Origin: Mediterraneibacter glycyrrhizinilyticus
GTDB taxonomy: Bacteria; Bacillota; Clostridia; Lachnospirales; Lachnospiraceae
DNA length: 64,000 nucleotides
Assembly: GCF_016902345.1 (NCBI RefSeq)
Contig: NZ_JACJLR010000012.1
Location: forward strand, 1 to 64,000
Direction of reading: 5' to 3'
Position numbers and translations under genes: made by a program. The notes beneath the pieces were generated by a model. The model ran no database searches. It had not been told where the DNA came from and worked only from the letters and a program-made list of their open reading frames with translations. Positions 54,794 to 63,677 of this stretch are shown here, in pieces. The stretch's first letter is position 1. Every line of letters starts with the position of its first letter.

Positions 54794-56209
54794 ATGGAGA
54801 GAATGGAGTGGAGCCGGCTCCTGTGTGAAAGACGGGAGCGCGAGAACGTCAGCCGTCGCAGATCGACTGACCTGAGAAGTGAATTTGAAAAAGACTATCA
54901 CCGGATCATCGGCAGTGCATCCTTCCGGCGCCTTCAGGATAAGACACAGGTGTTTCCGCTGGATAAAAGTGATTTTATCCGGACCCGGCTGACACATTCT
55001 CTGGAAGTGTCATCTCTGGGGAAGTCACTGGGGCAGAATATCGGCGAAAACATACTGAAATACCGTAAGAACACCGGGTTTACGCCGAAGATGCGGGAAG
55101 ATATCGCCCATATCCTGGAGTGCGCGGGCCTGATCCACGATATCGGCAATCCGCCCTTCGGACATTTTGGCGAAGAGGCGATCCGGGAGTGGTTTGAGAA
55201 ACATCTTCCGGATCTTCGGTTTTTCGGAGAACCTGTGGCGGATATGCTGGGGGAGCAGATGAAACAGGATTTCCTTCATTTTGAGGGAAATGCCCAGGCG
55301 CTGCGTCTGGTGACCAGGCTTCATTATCTTGTGGATGAGCACGGGATGAACCTGACTTATGCCCTGCTCAATACGATCATCAAGTATCCGGTCCCGTCCA
55401 CCGGAATCAACACAGAGAGCGGGGATATCAGGGAAAAGAAAATGGGGTATTACCTGGCGGATGAGGAGACATTTAAAAGGATCACTGAGGCGACAGGAGC
55501 AGGAGACCGGCGTCATCCCCTGACCTACATTTTGGAAGCGGCGGACGATCTTGCGTATAAGACGGCGGACATCGAGGATGCATTTGTGAAGGGATTTATC
55601 ACATATTATACGCTGGAAAATGAACTTGCGCCGATCGAGGAATTCTATCGGGACGCGGGCTTCCGGCCCCTGGAAAAGCTCCGCCAGCTTTATGAGCGGG
55701 GAAAAAAGAAATGCGTAGACAGCCCGGAGTCCTACGCAGTGAAGAACTGGATCGTGAGCGCACAGGGATTTCTGATCAGCTGCGCCACTTACGGCTTCAC
55801 ATCGAATTATGATGCCATTATGGAGGGGACCTTTGGACGGGATCTGTTCAGCGGGACTTTCGGGGAGCCCCTGATGGATCTTCTGGGGGATCTGGCATAC
55901 CGCCGCGTTTTTACTTCCCGCGCGATCTATGAGATGGAGCTGACGGAATCGGCGATCCTTGATTTCCTTATGGACAGGCTTGTCCATGCTGTCCTGTACT
56001 ACGATACGAAGGGGAAGATGGACTCGACAGATATCCGTGTCGTATCCTTTATTTCCGACAACTATAAAAATGCCTACCGGCTCCAGGCGGAGGGCAGGAG
56101 CGAGGCGGAAAAACTGTATCTCCGCCTGCTCCTTGTCACAGACTATGTGTGCGGGATGACAGACAGCTATGCAAAAAGCCTTTATCAGCAGATGAAAGGG
56201 ATCATTTAG
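54794..56209 (+). CDS. dgt: Deoxyguanosinetriphosphate triphosphohydrolase-like protein
   Basis: A 471-residue HD-domain dNTPase that splits dGTP to deoxyguanosine and triphosphate. Metal site: THSLEVSSLGKSL (His), LIHDIGNPPFGHFGEEA (HD, about 114-130), and a later Asp near EAADDLAYKTADIEDA. The N-terminal RRSTDLRSEFEKDYHRII block is typical. ATG 54794 is chosen because GGAAGG lies 11 bases upstream; ATG 54785 is too close to it. Likely keeps the dNTP pool balanced. Confidence 0.9.
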   Translation: MERMEWSRLLCERRERENVSRRRSTDLRSEFEKDYHRIIGSASFRRLQDKTQVFPLDKSDFIRTRLTHSLEVSSLGKSLGQNIGENILKYRKNTGFTPKMREDIAHILECAGLIHDIGNPPFGHFGEEAIREWFEKHLPDLRFFGEPVADMLGEQMKQDFLHFEGNAQALRLVTRLHYLVDEHGMNLTYALLNTIIKYPVPSTGINTESGDIREKKMGYYLADEETFKRITEATGAGDRRHPLTYILEAADDLAYKTADIEDAFVKGFITYYTLENELAPIEEFYRDAGFRPLEKLRQLYERGKKKCVDSPESYAVKNWIVSAQGFLISCATYGFTSNYDAIMEGTFGRDLFSGTFGEPLMDLLGDLAYRRVFTSRAIYEMELTESAILDFLMDRLVHAVLYYDTKGKMDSTDIRVVSFISDNYKNAYRLQAEGRSEAEKLYLRLLLVTDYVCGMTDSYAKSLYQQMKGII

Positions 56210-56228
56210 GTGGAATGGCGTATCGCAT

Positions 56229-57203
56229 TCAGCCCGCCGGATGCTTCGATGTGTCCAGATAACGGCACCAGTGACCGAAGTCAGCGCTGTCGTTTCGCTC
56301 TTCTTCGCTGAGATCCAGCTCCTTTGTGTAAGAGCGGGTGAACTGGGGGAAGCCGAACAGTTCCGCAGCTCTCGCCTCCCGGGGATCATAGATTCCCGGA
56401 ACGCCCAGCCATGTATGATTTTCTTCCTCTACCAGCAGGAGATGTCCGTAATTGTGATAACCGTGAAGCAGGAAGCTGTTGTTCGCAAGAGCCCAGAATT
56501 TTTTCGGAAGACAGGTAAGATCTGCCCGCTGAATCTTTCTGGCGGAAGAATGATCCTGGCCGGATTCGGAGTGACACCGTTCTTCAGGGGCAGTTTCAGC
56601 GAGAGAATCTTCTGCGGTTTCAGGAAGGTTTTCCAGGGCTGTGGAAGGACCTGCCGCAGATTCGGAAAGATTTTCCGTGATTCCGGAGGGACCCGCTGCA
56701 GTTTCGGGAAGGCCTTTGACGGGAACACGGTCATCGGCCTCAGGCAGATTCTCGGTCATGGTGTCTTCTTCGGAAGGGGACGAAGATTCTGAAGCTTCGT
56801 CAGGAGAGAAAACCGCGGGTTCCCTGAGGCTGGCAGGGTCCGCGTCGAAATGCTGCCCGGAAGCGATCCAGAATACGGGAGGATGCCCTCCGGGGAGTCG
56901 GATCAGGAAACCGTCGATCCCGGAGAGAGAACGATTTTCCGGGAATGTGGATTCGGATACGGGCAGACGCGCGGATACAGTCCGATTGAAACAGGTCAGG
57001 GCAGCGATCTGTGTTCCTGTCATTTCGGCCCCATGAAGACAGAATGCCCATAATTCCAGTGAACCTCCGTTCCCGACGCTGATCCCCCGGGCATGGATCT
57101 GGAAGATGCAGGACTGATAGTGTCGTGTGATCTTGAGGAAACCGACGTTTTTTCTGCGGGTTTTATTCTGATACTCATATAAATAATAAATACCGGGATT
57201 CAT
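56229..57203 (-). CDS. Unknown protein with DUF6128-like C-terminus and repeat linker
   Basis: A 324-residue protein. The N-terminus (1-120) and C-terminus (about 230-324, NSFLLHGYHNYGHLLLVEE and LGVPGIYDPREARAAELFGF) look ordered and resemble Lachnospiraceae proteins annotated DUF6128. Between them is a Pro/Glu/Ser/Ala-rich linker with tandem units of the type LPETAAGPS (about 165-215). No membrane helix or signal peptide. Function unknown. A GAGGTTG ribosome site precedes the ATG at 57203. Convergent with dgt. Confidence 0.6.
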   Translation of the reverse strand: MNPGIYYLYEYQNKTRRKNVGFLKITRHYQSCIFQIHARGISVGNGGSLELWAFCLHGAEMTGTQIAALTCFNRTVSARLPVSESTFPENRSLSGIDGFLIRLPGGHPPVFWIASGQHFDADPASLREPAVFSPDEASESSSPSEEDTMTENLPEADDRVPVKGLPETAAGPSGITENLSESAAGPSTALENLPETAEDSLAETAPEERCHSESGQDHSSARKIQRADLTCLPKKFWALANNSFLLHGYHNYGHLLLVEEENHTWLGVPGIYDPREARAAELFGFPQFTRSYTKELDLSEEERNDSADFGHWCRYLDTSKHPAG

Positions 57204-57284
57204 AAAACAACCTCGTGTCTTGTCTTTTCTGTGCTAGTCTATTCACAGAGAGCAGGAAAAAGAACCGGGAAAGGATGTAAGTAA

Positions 57285-57800
57285 ATGAAAGACAGAAATC
57301 AGAACGAGAGCTGTGAAGCCTCCGGGACGGATGAAAAATTCATGCGCCAGGCGATAAAGCAGGCAAAGAAAGCATATGCTCTTGATGAGACCCCCATCGG
57401 CTGCGTGATCGTCCATGAAGGGAAGGTCATCGGCAGAGGATATAACCGGCGCAACACGGATAAGAGCCCTCTTGCCCACGCGGAGATCACTGCCATAAGG
57501 AAGGCGAGCAGAAAGATCGGGGACTGGAGGCTGGAGGAATGCACGCTCTATGTGACGCTGGAGCCCTGCCAGATGTGTGCCGGCGCGATCATCCAGGCAA
57601 GGATCCCCCGGGTGGTTGTGGGCTGCATGAACCCGAAGGCGGGATGCGCCGGGTCCGTGCTGAACCTGCTCCATGTAGAGCGTTTCAACCATCAGGCGGA
57701 GCTGACCACCGGAGTGCTGGAAGAAGAGTGCAGCGGGATGATGAAACAGTTCTTTAAGGAGTTAAGAGCACGAAAGAAACGTGAAAAAGGGAAAAATTAG
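57285..57800 (+). CDS. tadA: tRNA adenosine(34) deaminase TadA
   Basis: A 171-residue zinc deaminase that makes inosine at position 34 of tRNA-Arg(ACG). Catalytic motif HAEITAI (about 65-71) and zinc motif EPCQMCAGAI (about 95). AAAGGATG precedes the ATG. The last 39 bases overlap, on the opposite strand, the end of a decayed AraC gene. Confidence 0.93.
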   Translation: MKDRNQNESCEASGTDEKFMRQAIKQAKKAYALDETPIGCVIVHEGKVIGRGYNRRNTDKSPLAHAEITAIRKASRKIGDWRLEECTLYVTLEPCQMCAGAIIQARIPRVVVGCMNPKAGCAGSVLNLLHVERFNHQAELTTGVLEEECSGMMKQFFKELRARKKREKGKN

Positions 57801-58285
57801 ATTTTGCCATTTCTTTTTGTATCCCTGAAGATCTTCGGGGGAGATCCCATATACATTTTTAAATGCGCGTGAGAAATGCAGCTGATTGGAATAGCCTACG
57901 GCGTTTCCGACTTCTCCTACAGAAAATTCTGTAGTGAGAAGAAGCTGCGCCGCGCGGGACATGCGGTATTTGATCAGGTATTCCTGAGGCCCCTGGCCAA
58001 TCCGTTCTTTGAACAGTTTCAGAAGCTGGTTGCGATGGATATTGCAGCGCTGCGCAATGGACTCTACGGAAATATCGTTCATAAAATTTTTTTCAATATA
58101 GAGAAAAGCGGTCTGAATCTCTTGCCATATCCATCATCGCCTCCATCATCTCATGGGCGGCGACACGGTCGGAAGGCTTATAAATGGGCGTGGCGATGGA
58201 CAGCCCGGATTTCTCCACAATGCTGGCGGCACATCCGCACTGATAAGGGTTCAGGTCCAGAAAGTTTTCATTGTGGAAAAGGGTG
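57762..58285 (-). pseudogene. Frameshifted, truncated AraC-family regulator
   Basis: The C-terminal AraC DNA-binding domain is intact from about 58110 to 57762: NDISVESIAQRCNIHRNQLL, FKERIGQGPQEYL and VGYSNQLHFSRAFKNVYGIS. The protein continues upstream in another frame: LNPYQCGCAASIVEKSG and SIATPIYKPSDRVAAHEMM. A frameshift near 58105-58130 separates the frames, where EIQTAFLYIEKNFMNDIS would be the natural continuation. The N-terminal sensor is missing; the gene ends at a junction near 58280 with a solute-binding-protein fragment on the other strand. Probably the regulator of the decayed alpha-galactoside locus. Confidence 0.8.
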
Positions 58286-58655
58286 ATCGCGGAGGCGTAT
58301 ATGGAGGAACATCCGGATGTGACGATCTTGAGAGCGCTTCGCAGACGATTTATAACAAGACAGGAAAATATGGGTATATGGCATATTCTCACGACCAGAT
58401 CAGTTACTGGAATTTCGTATATCAGAACGGCGGTCAGATCTTAAGAGACGATGGTTCTGAGGCAATGTATTATGCGGGCAACTGGGATCTTGCAAATCTT
58501 TGTGCAACATATCCGGATATGTTGCAAATGCAGGCAATCTGATCGATCAGTTTGATTACAGCATCAAATATGTCAACAATGCATCCCGCCGTGTATGGGA
58601 GCCAGAAGTAGAGCAGACAATGCTCGACATCTACGCGGGAAATATAAAAACGTCG
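58285..58655 (+). pseudogene. Fragments of a sugar ABC solute-binding protein
   Basis: Three pieces of one apparent gene lie in three frames. AEAYMEEHPDVTI (near 58290-58325) is the usual N-terminal region of sugar-binding proteins. ESASQTIYNKTGKYGYMAY and HDQISYWNFVYQNGGQIL (58325-58542) is the middle. AGNLIDQFDYSIKYVNNASR and RRVWEPEVEQTMLDIYAGNI (58530-58655) looks like the end. The signal peptide and about 100 residues are lost. Confidence 0.65.
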
Positions 58656-58819
58656 CGAGACCCGTGCTGATAAATGACTGGGAAGCGACTTATCTGGATT
58701 TCACCGGGGATAAGATCATTGGAATCGCCCGCCAGGCAGCGGAACTGGGAATGGATATGTTTTTTCTATGTCAGGAAGGAAGAGGGGCAGAGAACTCCGT
58801 GCAGAGCGCTTTGGAATAA
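58655..58819 (+). pseudogene. Fragment of a GH36 alpha-galactosidase
   Basis: ARPVLINDWEATYLDFTGDK and IARQAAELGMDMFFL match the region just before the catalytic nucleophile in GH36 alpha-galactosidases (normally RPVLINNWEATYFDF...DDGWFG). The catalytic Asp and nearly all of the enzyme are absent. Confidence 0.75.
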
Positions 58820-58894
58820 TATTCTGGGAAACCTTCAGAATTTGTGGTAAGATGAAAAACAGAACAGATCAAATGTCCGGAAGGAGGAGTTCTT

Positions 58895-60571
58895 ATGACT
58901 TGGAAACCGCTGCCGATCGGGGTAGATGATTTTGGAAAACTTATTGAAAAAGGATACTATTTTATAGATAAAACACTTTTCATAAAAGAACTTATTGATA
59001 TGAAGAGTGAGGTAAATCTTTTTACCCGTCCCCGCCGTTTTGGTAAGACTCTGAATATGAGCATGCTTCGGTATTTTTTTGAAATGGGATATGAGAAAAA
59101 TGCAGAATTGTTCCGTGGGCTGAAGATCATGGATGCAGGAGATAAGTACCTTGCTCATATGGGAAAATATCCGGTCATTAGTATTTCTTTGAAATCAATG
59201 AAACAGTCTTCCTTTGAACTTTCCTTCGAAATGCTGAAAAAGGTGATGTCAGGAGAGTTTTTACGCCACTGGAAAGAGGTGGAAGAGAGCGGAAAACTGA
59301 CAGATGCCCAGAAAGAAAGGTATCTGAGGATGCGGGATGTAAAGGGCAGCGATGCGGATTATGCTGACGCTTTGAAGTTCCTTTCAGAATGCTTGAATGC
59401 CTGCTGCGGATCGTCGGTTATCATCCTTATTGACGAGTATGATGTGCCTCTGGAAAATGCGTATTTTGCCGGATTTTATGAAGAGATGGTCAGCGTGATA
59501 CGCTCTCTTTTCGAATCAGCTTTGAAAACGAACGAAAACCTTGAGTTTGCGGTTGTGACCGGATGCCTGCGGATCAGCAAGGAGTCCATTTTTACGGGAT
59601 TGAATAACCTTAATATCAATTCCATCACAACAGAACTCTATGGGGAATATTTCGGGTTTACACCGTGCGAGGTTACGGAGATGCTGGATTTTTATGGCTT
59701 AGAGGAGAACTGTGAGACAGTACGCCAATGGTATGACGGATATCAGTTTGGAAAAACAGAGGTTTACAATCCATGGAGCTTGATCAATTATGTTCAGTCG
59801 TGCCATAAGGATAAAAATACAATGCCGAGAGCCTATTGGTCCAATACGAGTTCCAACAGCATTGTGCGGAAACTGGTAGAGCGTGCGGATATTTCCGCCA
59901 AGCAGGAGATCGAGTCGCTGATTGCGGGGGGAACGATCACAAAACCAATCCATGAGGATATCACTTATGACGACATGGATTCTACCCAGGAAAATCTTTG
60001 GAACTTTCTGTTCTTTACCGGTTATCTGAAGAAGATCAGTGAGTATCAGGAGGATGAGACCATCCATGTTGAGATGGCAATCCCGAACAGGGAAGTGCGC
60101 TATATTTATAAGAGGACAGTGCTCCGCTGGTTTGAGGAAAAGACAGACAAAAAGGAACTGTCGCCCCTTTATGAAAGCATTCTGAATGGTGAGGCGGAGA
60201 AGATGGCAGAGATCCTGTCGGAAAACCTGATGGAGACGATCAGCTTTTATGACCATCAGGAGAGTTATTATCATGGTTTCCTTGTGGGAATGCTGAAAAA
60301 TATCGGAAATTATATCGTACTCTCAAACAGGGAGTCCGGGAAGGGAAGGACGGATATCATCCTGAAGTACCCAAGTGTGAGAGGAAAAGCTGTCATTTTT
60401 GAGATTAAGGTGTCGAAGACTTACCGGGGGCTGGAAGAGAAATGTGACGAGGCGCTCCGGCAGATCGAAGAGCGGAGATATGACGAGTCGCTGAGAGAGG
60501 AAGGGTATGAGGATATCCTGAAATATGGAGTCGCATTTTATCGGAAAGAGTGCATGGTAAAAGAGGCATGA
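58895..60571 (+). CDS. AAA-ATPase-like/PD-(D/E)XK nuclease-family protein
   Basis: A 558-residue protein with an N-terminal AAA-ATPase-like domain (PF09820 type): Walker A-like RPRRFGKT (45-52) and Walker B VIILIDEYD (about 176). The C-terminal PD-(D/E)XK nuclease-like domain has GKGRTDIILKY and AVIFEIKVSK, giving the D...ExK core. Such genes are multicopy and mobile in Clostridia and Bacteroidetes; their role is unproven, with defence or selfish functions proposed. It lies just after the decayed galactoside locus. GGAAGGAGG precedes the ATG. Confidence 0.85.
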   Translation: MTWKPLPIGVDDFGKLIEKGYYFIDKTLFIKELIDMKSEVNLFTRPRRFGKTLNMSMLRYFFEMGYEKNAELFRGLKIMDAGDKYLAHMGKYPVISISLKSMKQSSFELSFEMLKKVMSGEFLRHWKEVEESGKLTDAQKERYLRMRDVKGSDADYADALKFLSECLNACCGSSVIILIDEYDVPLENAYFAGFYEEMVSVIRSLFESALKTNENLEFAVVTGCLRISKESIFTGLNNLNINSITTELYGEYFGFTPCEVTEMLDFYGLEENCETVRQWYDGYQFGKTEVYNPWSLINYVQSCHKDKNTMPRAYWSNTSSNSIVRKLVERADISAKQEIESLIAGGTITKPIHEDITYDDMDSTQENLWNFLFFTGYLKKISEYQEDETIHVEMAIPNREVRYIYKRTVLRWFEEKTDKKELSPLYESILNGEAEKMAEILSENLMETISFYDHQESYYHGFLVGMLKNIGNYIVLSNRESGKGRTDIILKYPSVRGKAVIFEIKVSKTYRGLEEKCDEALRQIEERRYDESLREEGYEDILKYGVAFYRKECMVKEA

Positions 60572-60672
60572 CACGGCGCATGAAGTCCAGGACTCGCAGC
60601 GCGCACAGACAGAAAGGTGATTCAGGATCTTCTTAGGATTTTTTCGTGCAGTTCCGGGCGGAATTCAGAGAG

Positions 60673-60738
60673 AAAAAACAAAACTCCGGGATATACCACG
60701 GCAGTTCAGCTCTGGTATGTCCCGGAGTTTTGTTTTTT
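60673..60738. terminator. Bidirectional terminator between the nuclease gene and the SRP RNA gene
   Basis: AAAAAACAAAACTCCGGGA pairs with TCCCGGAGTTTTGTTTTTT around an ATACCA/TGGTAT inner stem. In the minus direction it follows the SRP RNA by 8 bases. Confidence 0.88.
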
Positions 60739-60745
60739 CTTTTTA

Positions 60746-61007
60746 ACGTGCATTGCGCTTCGAACTCGGCTAACAGGCGTTACCCCGGCAGTTAACTCAG
60801 CCCAGGCACCCTCACGGCACCCGAGAGCTCCTGCTTAGTGCTGCTCCGTTCCCGACCTGACACGGTTCACAGGTTCCCGTCGCGTGAGACCCAGACATCA
60901 ACGTCACTTACCGGGGGCAGCCCTGCCGGCTGTCGCCCTCTGCGCAATATCACCCCTGCTATAGCGGATTGCAGGTACAAGGTACCGCTAACACCCCGGC
61001 TGCACGA
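60746..61007 (-). ncRNA. ffs: Signal recognition particle RNA, large Firmicutes type
   Basis: The minus strand carries the SRP RNA core: GGAACCTGTGAACCGTGTCA, then GGTCGGGAACGGAGCAGCAC and CTAAG, around 60890-60835, the conserved helix 8 that binds Ffh. The 5' end (GTGCAGCCGGGG) and 3' end (CGCAATGCACG) are complementary and close the Alu-like domain. The length of about 262 nt matches the Bacillus/Clostridium scRNA type. A TTGACA-17-TAAAAT promoter (61042-61014) and a terminator (60738-60673) bracket it. Confidence 0.93.
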
Positions 61008-61013
61008 ATCATA

Positions 61014-61042
61014 ATTTTACATGGTTTTCCCGTAAATGTCAA
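61014..61042 (-). promoter_or_regulatory. Promoter of the SRP RNA
   Basis: On the minus strand TTGACA (61042-61037), 17-bp spacer, TAAAAT (61019-61014). The start is predicted near 61007. Confidence 0.75.
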
Positions 61043-61114
61043 TGGATGGGAGACTTTTTACAGTGTTTTTGTATAGCTTTTTCCGACAGAATAAACTAAA
61101 ATGGAAAATGAGAG

Positions 61115-61165
61115 ATTACAGATCAAGCTGCACCCATGCGGGCGCTGTCAGGTGTGAACTGTAAT
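61115..61165. repeat. Short TIR element of the CAGTTCAC family
   Basis: ATTACAGATCA (61115-61125) opposes TGAACTGTAAT (61155-61165), an 11-bp inverted repeat with one mismatch. CATGCGGGCG (61135-61144) and CAGGTGTGAACTG (61149-61161) match the element at 53513-53589. It lies directly before the decayed exporter gene. Confidence 0.45.
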
Positions 61166-61182
61166 AATGAGAGGGAAAAGGC

Positions 61183-61781
61183 ATGAAGATCGAAGTGAAA
61201 ACGAAGAATGAATGGAAAAAGGTGCTTCTCCTCGCTGCAAAGATCGCGGTGGGGAGCAGTGCGGCGATCTATATCGCACAGATCCTGGGGCTGGAGTATG
61301 AAGCGTCGGCGGGGACCATCGCGCTCCTTACTCTGGTGACAACGAAGTGGGAGACGCTTACGAATATCAGGATAATACATTCCAGTCCCATCCGGGCTAT
61401 TATATCGATTATTTTGAGATGCGGATGAAACAGCTCAGTATTCTTCATAATCTCCACTATGAGGTGAAGCGGCTCCGTATGATCCCTGCCCAGGCGCAGA
61501 TCGTTGCGGATTACATCCGGTATGTTTCCAGCTATGTTGTGGAGCACAATTCGCCGGAAGCGCAGATCCGGAAGCTGGAGCAGATCTTCATTGATATGAA
61601 AGACGAACCTCTCCCGGAGAGCAGGGAGGAGTTCGAGAACCGGGCGGTACTCTATCATATCCTGATGGATCTGGAAGAGTTCCTGATCATGAAGCGCCGG
61701 TTTGTCAACGGGCTGAATGAAAAACAGAGAGAACGATACTGGAAGGACGAAAAAACAGACAAGGAGGCGGCGAAGCGATGA
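61183..61781 (+). pseudogene. Aromatic-acid exporter-type gene with internal deletion
   Basis: The first 58 codons (KTKNEWKKVLLLAAKIAVG, YIAQILGLEYEASAGTIALL, TLVTTKWETL) are the N-terminus of a DUF939/FUSC-type exporter. The frame then shifts at about 61347-61360 into the C-terminal soluble domain of the same family (DAYEYQDNTFQSHPGYYI, YFEMRMKQLSILHNLHYEV). The membrane core of roughly 200 residues is missing. GACGCT at the join is shared by the expected left and right sequences, pointing to a microhomology deletion. The C-terminal part could in theory start at a GTG (61347), but without the membrane domain it has no clear role. Overlaps the next start. Confidence 0.75.
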
Positions 61782-63526
61782 AGATCCTGCTCACGGCCAT
61801 TAATGCAAAATATATCCATTCCAATCTGGCAGTCTACAGCCTGCAGGCATATGCACAGAGATATGCAAAAGGGGACGCGCCGGAGATACAGATCAAAGAA
61901 TATACGATCAACCAGCCGTTTGACGAGATCCTGATGGATCTCTATGGGGAACAGCCGGATGTGATCTGCTTTTCCTGCTATTTGTGGAATATCACGTATG
62001 TGGAAATGCTTCTGGAGGAACTGCCGAAGGTCCTGCCGGGGATGAGACTTTGGCTGGGCGGTCCGGAGGTCTCATATAACGCGGCGGAAATACTGGGGAA
62101 ATATCCGATGGTGGAAGGCGTTATGTGCGGGGAGGGTGAGGAGACATTCCTGGAGCTGACGGAGTATTTCAGTGGACAGGGGAAATGCCTGGAAGAGATC
62201 AGAGGGATCGCCTTCCGGCTGCTGTCGGGAAGTGTGAAGGTGAATGAGAGGCGTGAAGTGCTGGACCTGAGTGCGGTTCCTTTTGTGTATGAGGATCTGG
62301 AGGATTTTCAAAACCGTATCATCTATTACGAGTCCAGCCGTGGCTGTCCTTTCTCCTGCAGCTACTGTCTGTCATCTATTGATAAACGTCTTCGGTTCCG
62401 TGATATTGAACTGGTGAAGCGGGAACTGCAGTTTTTTATCGACCATGAGGTGCCGCAGGTAAAGTTCGTGGACCGCACCTTCAACTGCCGCCACGATCAC
62501 GCCATGGCAGTCTGGAATTATATTGCGGAGCATGACAGGGGCAAGACGAATTTTCATTTTGAGATCGCTGCGGATCTTCTGAACGAGGAGGAGATCCGTC
62601 TGATAAAGGGTATGAGACCGGGACTGATCCAGCTGGAGATCGGAGTGCAGTCCACCAACGAGCGGACGATCCGGGAGATCAGGCGGTCCATGAAGAAAGC
62701 GCGGGTCAGAGAAGTGGTGGCGCAGATCCGGGAGGGGCGGAATGTCCATCAGCATCTGGATTTGATCGCAGGACTGCCCTATGAGGATTACGCCGGCTTT
62801 GCGGCGTCCTTCAACGAGGTGTACAGCATGCGCCCGGAACAGCTCCAGCTGGGATTTCTGAAGGTGCTCAAAGGATCTCTGATGCAGGAAAAAACAGGAG
62901 AGTATGAGCTCTTTTATCAGGACCGGCCTCCTTATGAGGTGCTTTCCACCCGCTGGCTTTCTTACGGGGAGATCATCCGGCTTAAAAAAGTGGAGGAGAT
63001 GGTGGAGGTGTACTATAACAGCGTCCAATTTACCAATACAATGCGGGAACTGGAGAAAGAGTTCGCTTCGCCCTTTGAACTGTATGAAGCGCTGGGCCGG
63101 TACTATGAGGAAAATGGTCTGTTCGGTGTGAGCCATTCCAGGATCGCCAGATATGAGATCCTGTATCGTTTTATCTGCGGACAGGGTGTGAAAGATCCGG
63201 AAGAATACAGAGGATGGTTGACATTGGACCTGTATTTGAGAGATAATGTGAGAAACCGTCCTGAATTCCTGGGAGAAAACAGGGTGGAAAAAGAAGAGGC
63301 GGCTGAGTTTTATAAGATGGAAGCCCGGGAGCATTTCTATCTCCGGGATTATGAAAGGTATGACAGCCGGCAGATGCGTAAGATGACACATCTGGAGAAT
63401 TTCAGGGGAAAGCTGCTCCTCTTTGACTACAGGCACAGGAACCCGCTGACGTCAGATGCGGCGGTGTGGGATGTCACCGGATGGCGGGAAGAGAAAGGAA
63501 GGACAGAGATTCATGAATTTTTATGA
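61778..63526 (+). CDS. B12-binding-domain radical SAM protein
   Basis: A 582-residue enzyme. An N-terminal cobalamin-binding-like Rossmann domain (about 1-140, PDVICFSCYLWN; LWLGGPEVSYNA) is followed by the radical SAM domain with the [4Fe-4S] motif CPFSCSYC (near 195) and a GVQSTNERTIREIRRSM segment, then a DUF4080-like C-terminus. It is a family of unknown substrate, widespread in Clostridia; BchE- and RimO-type enzymes share the layout. ATGA overlap with the broken exporter, so it was probably co-transcribed with it. Confidence 0.88.
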   Translation: MKILLTAINAKYIHSNLAVYSLQAYAQRYAKGDAPEIQIKEYTINQPFDEILMDLYGEQPDVICFSCYLWNITYVEMLLEELPKVLPGMRLWLGGPEVSYNAAEILGKYPMVEGVMCGEGEETFLELTEYFSGQGKCLEEIRGIAFRLLSGSVKVNERREVLDLSAVPFVYEDLEDFQNRIIYYESSRGCPFSCSYCLSSIDKRLRFRDIELVKRELQFFIDHEVPQVKFVDRTFNCRHDHAMAVWNYIAEHDRGKTNFHFEIAADLLNEEEIRLIKGMRPGLIQLEIGVQSTNERTIREIRRSMKKARVREVVAQIREGRNVHQHLDLIAGLPYEDYAGFAASFNEVYSMRPEQLQLGFLKVLKGSLMQEKTGEYELFYQDRPPYEVLSTRWLSYGEIIRLKKVEEMVEVYYNSVQFTNTMRELEKEFASPFELYEALGRYYEENGLFGVSHSRIARYEILYRFICGQGVKDPEEYRGWLTLDLYLRDNVRNRPEFLGENRVEKEEAAEFYKMEAREHFYLRDYERYDSRQMRKMTHLENFRGKLLLFDYRHRNPLTSDAAVWDVTGWREEKGRTEIHEFL

Positions 63527-63614
63527 TAAAAAAGTGAGACGGATCATATCTATTATCATTATGGTAGTGATCGTGGCGATGGTTGCCACAATGGTGATAC
63601 CATATCTGATATAA
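63513..63614 (+). CDS. 33-residue membrane protein
   Basis: A small open frame beginning MNFYDKKVRRIISI and ending MVATMVIPYLI: a short basic N-terminus and one strongly hydrophobic helix. AAGGA lies about 10 bases before the ATG, and it overlaps the end of the radical SAM gene by 14 bases. Similar small proteins lie next to cell-wall genes in other Clostridia, as I recall, but I cannot confirm homology. It lies directly before a VanW-family gene. Confidence 0.6.
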   Translation: MNFYDKKVRRIISIIIMVVIVAMVATMVIPYLI

Positions 63615-63677
63615 TGGCGGCTCCGGAGCGGAGCCATGAATACAAGCAGTTCGGGCTGAGTGGGGAGCGGATGCGCT

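Noticed and set aside
60617-60838. 73-codon plus-strand frame over the terminator and SRP RNA
   Set aside because: It is the antisense of a structured RNA gene and its terminator.
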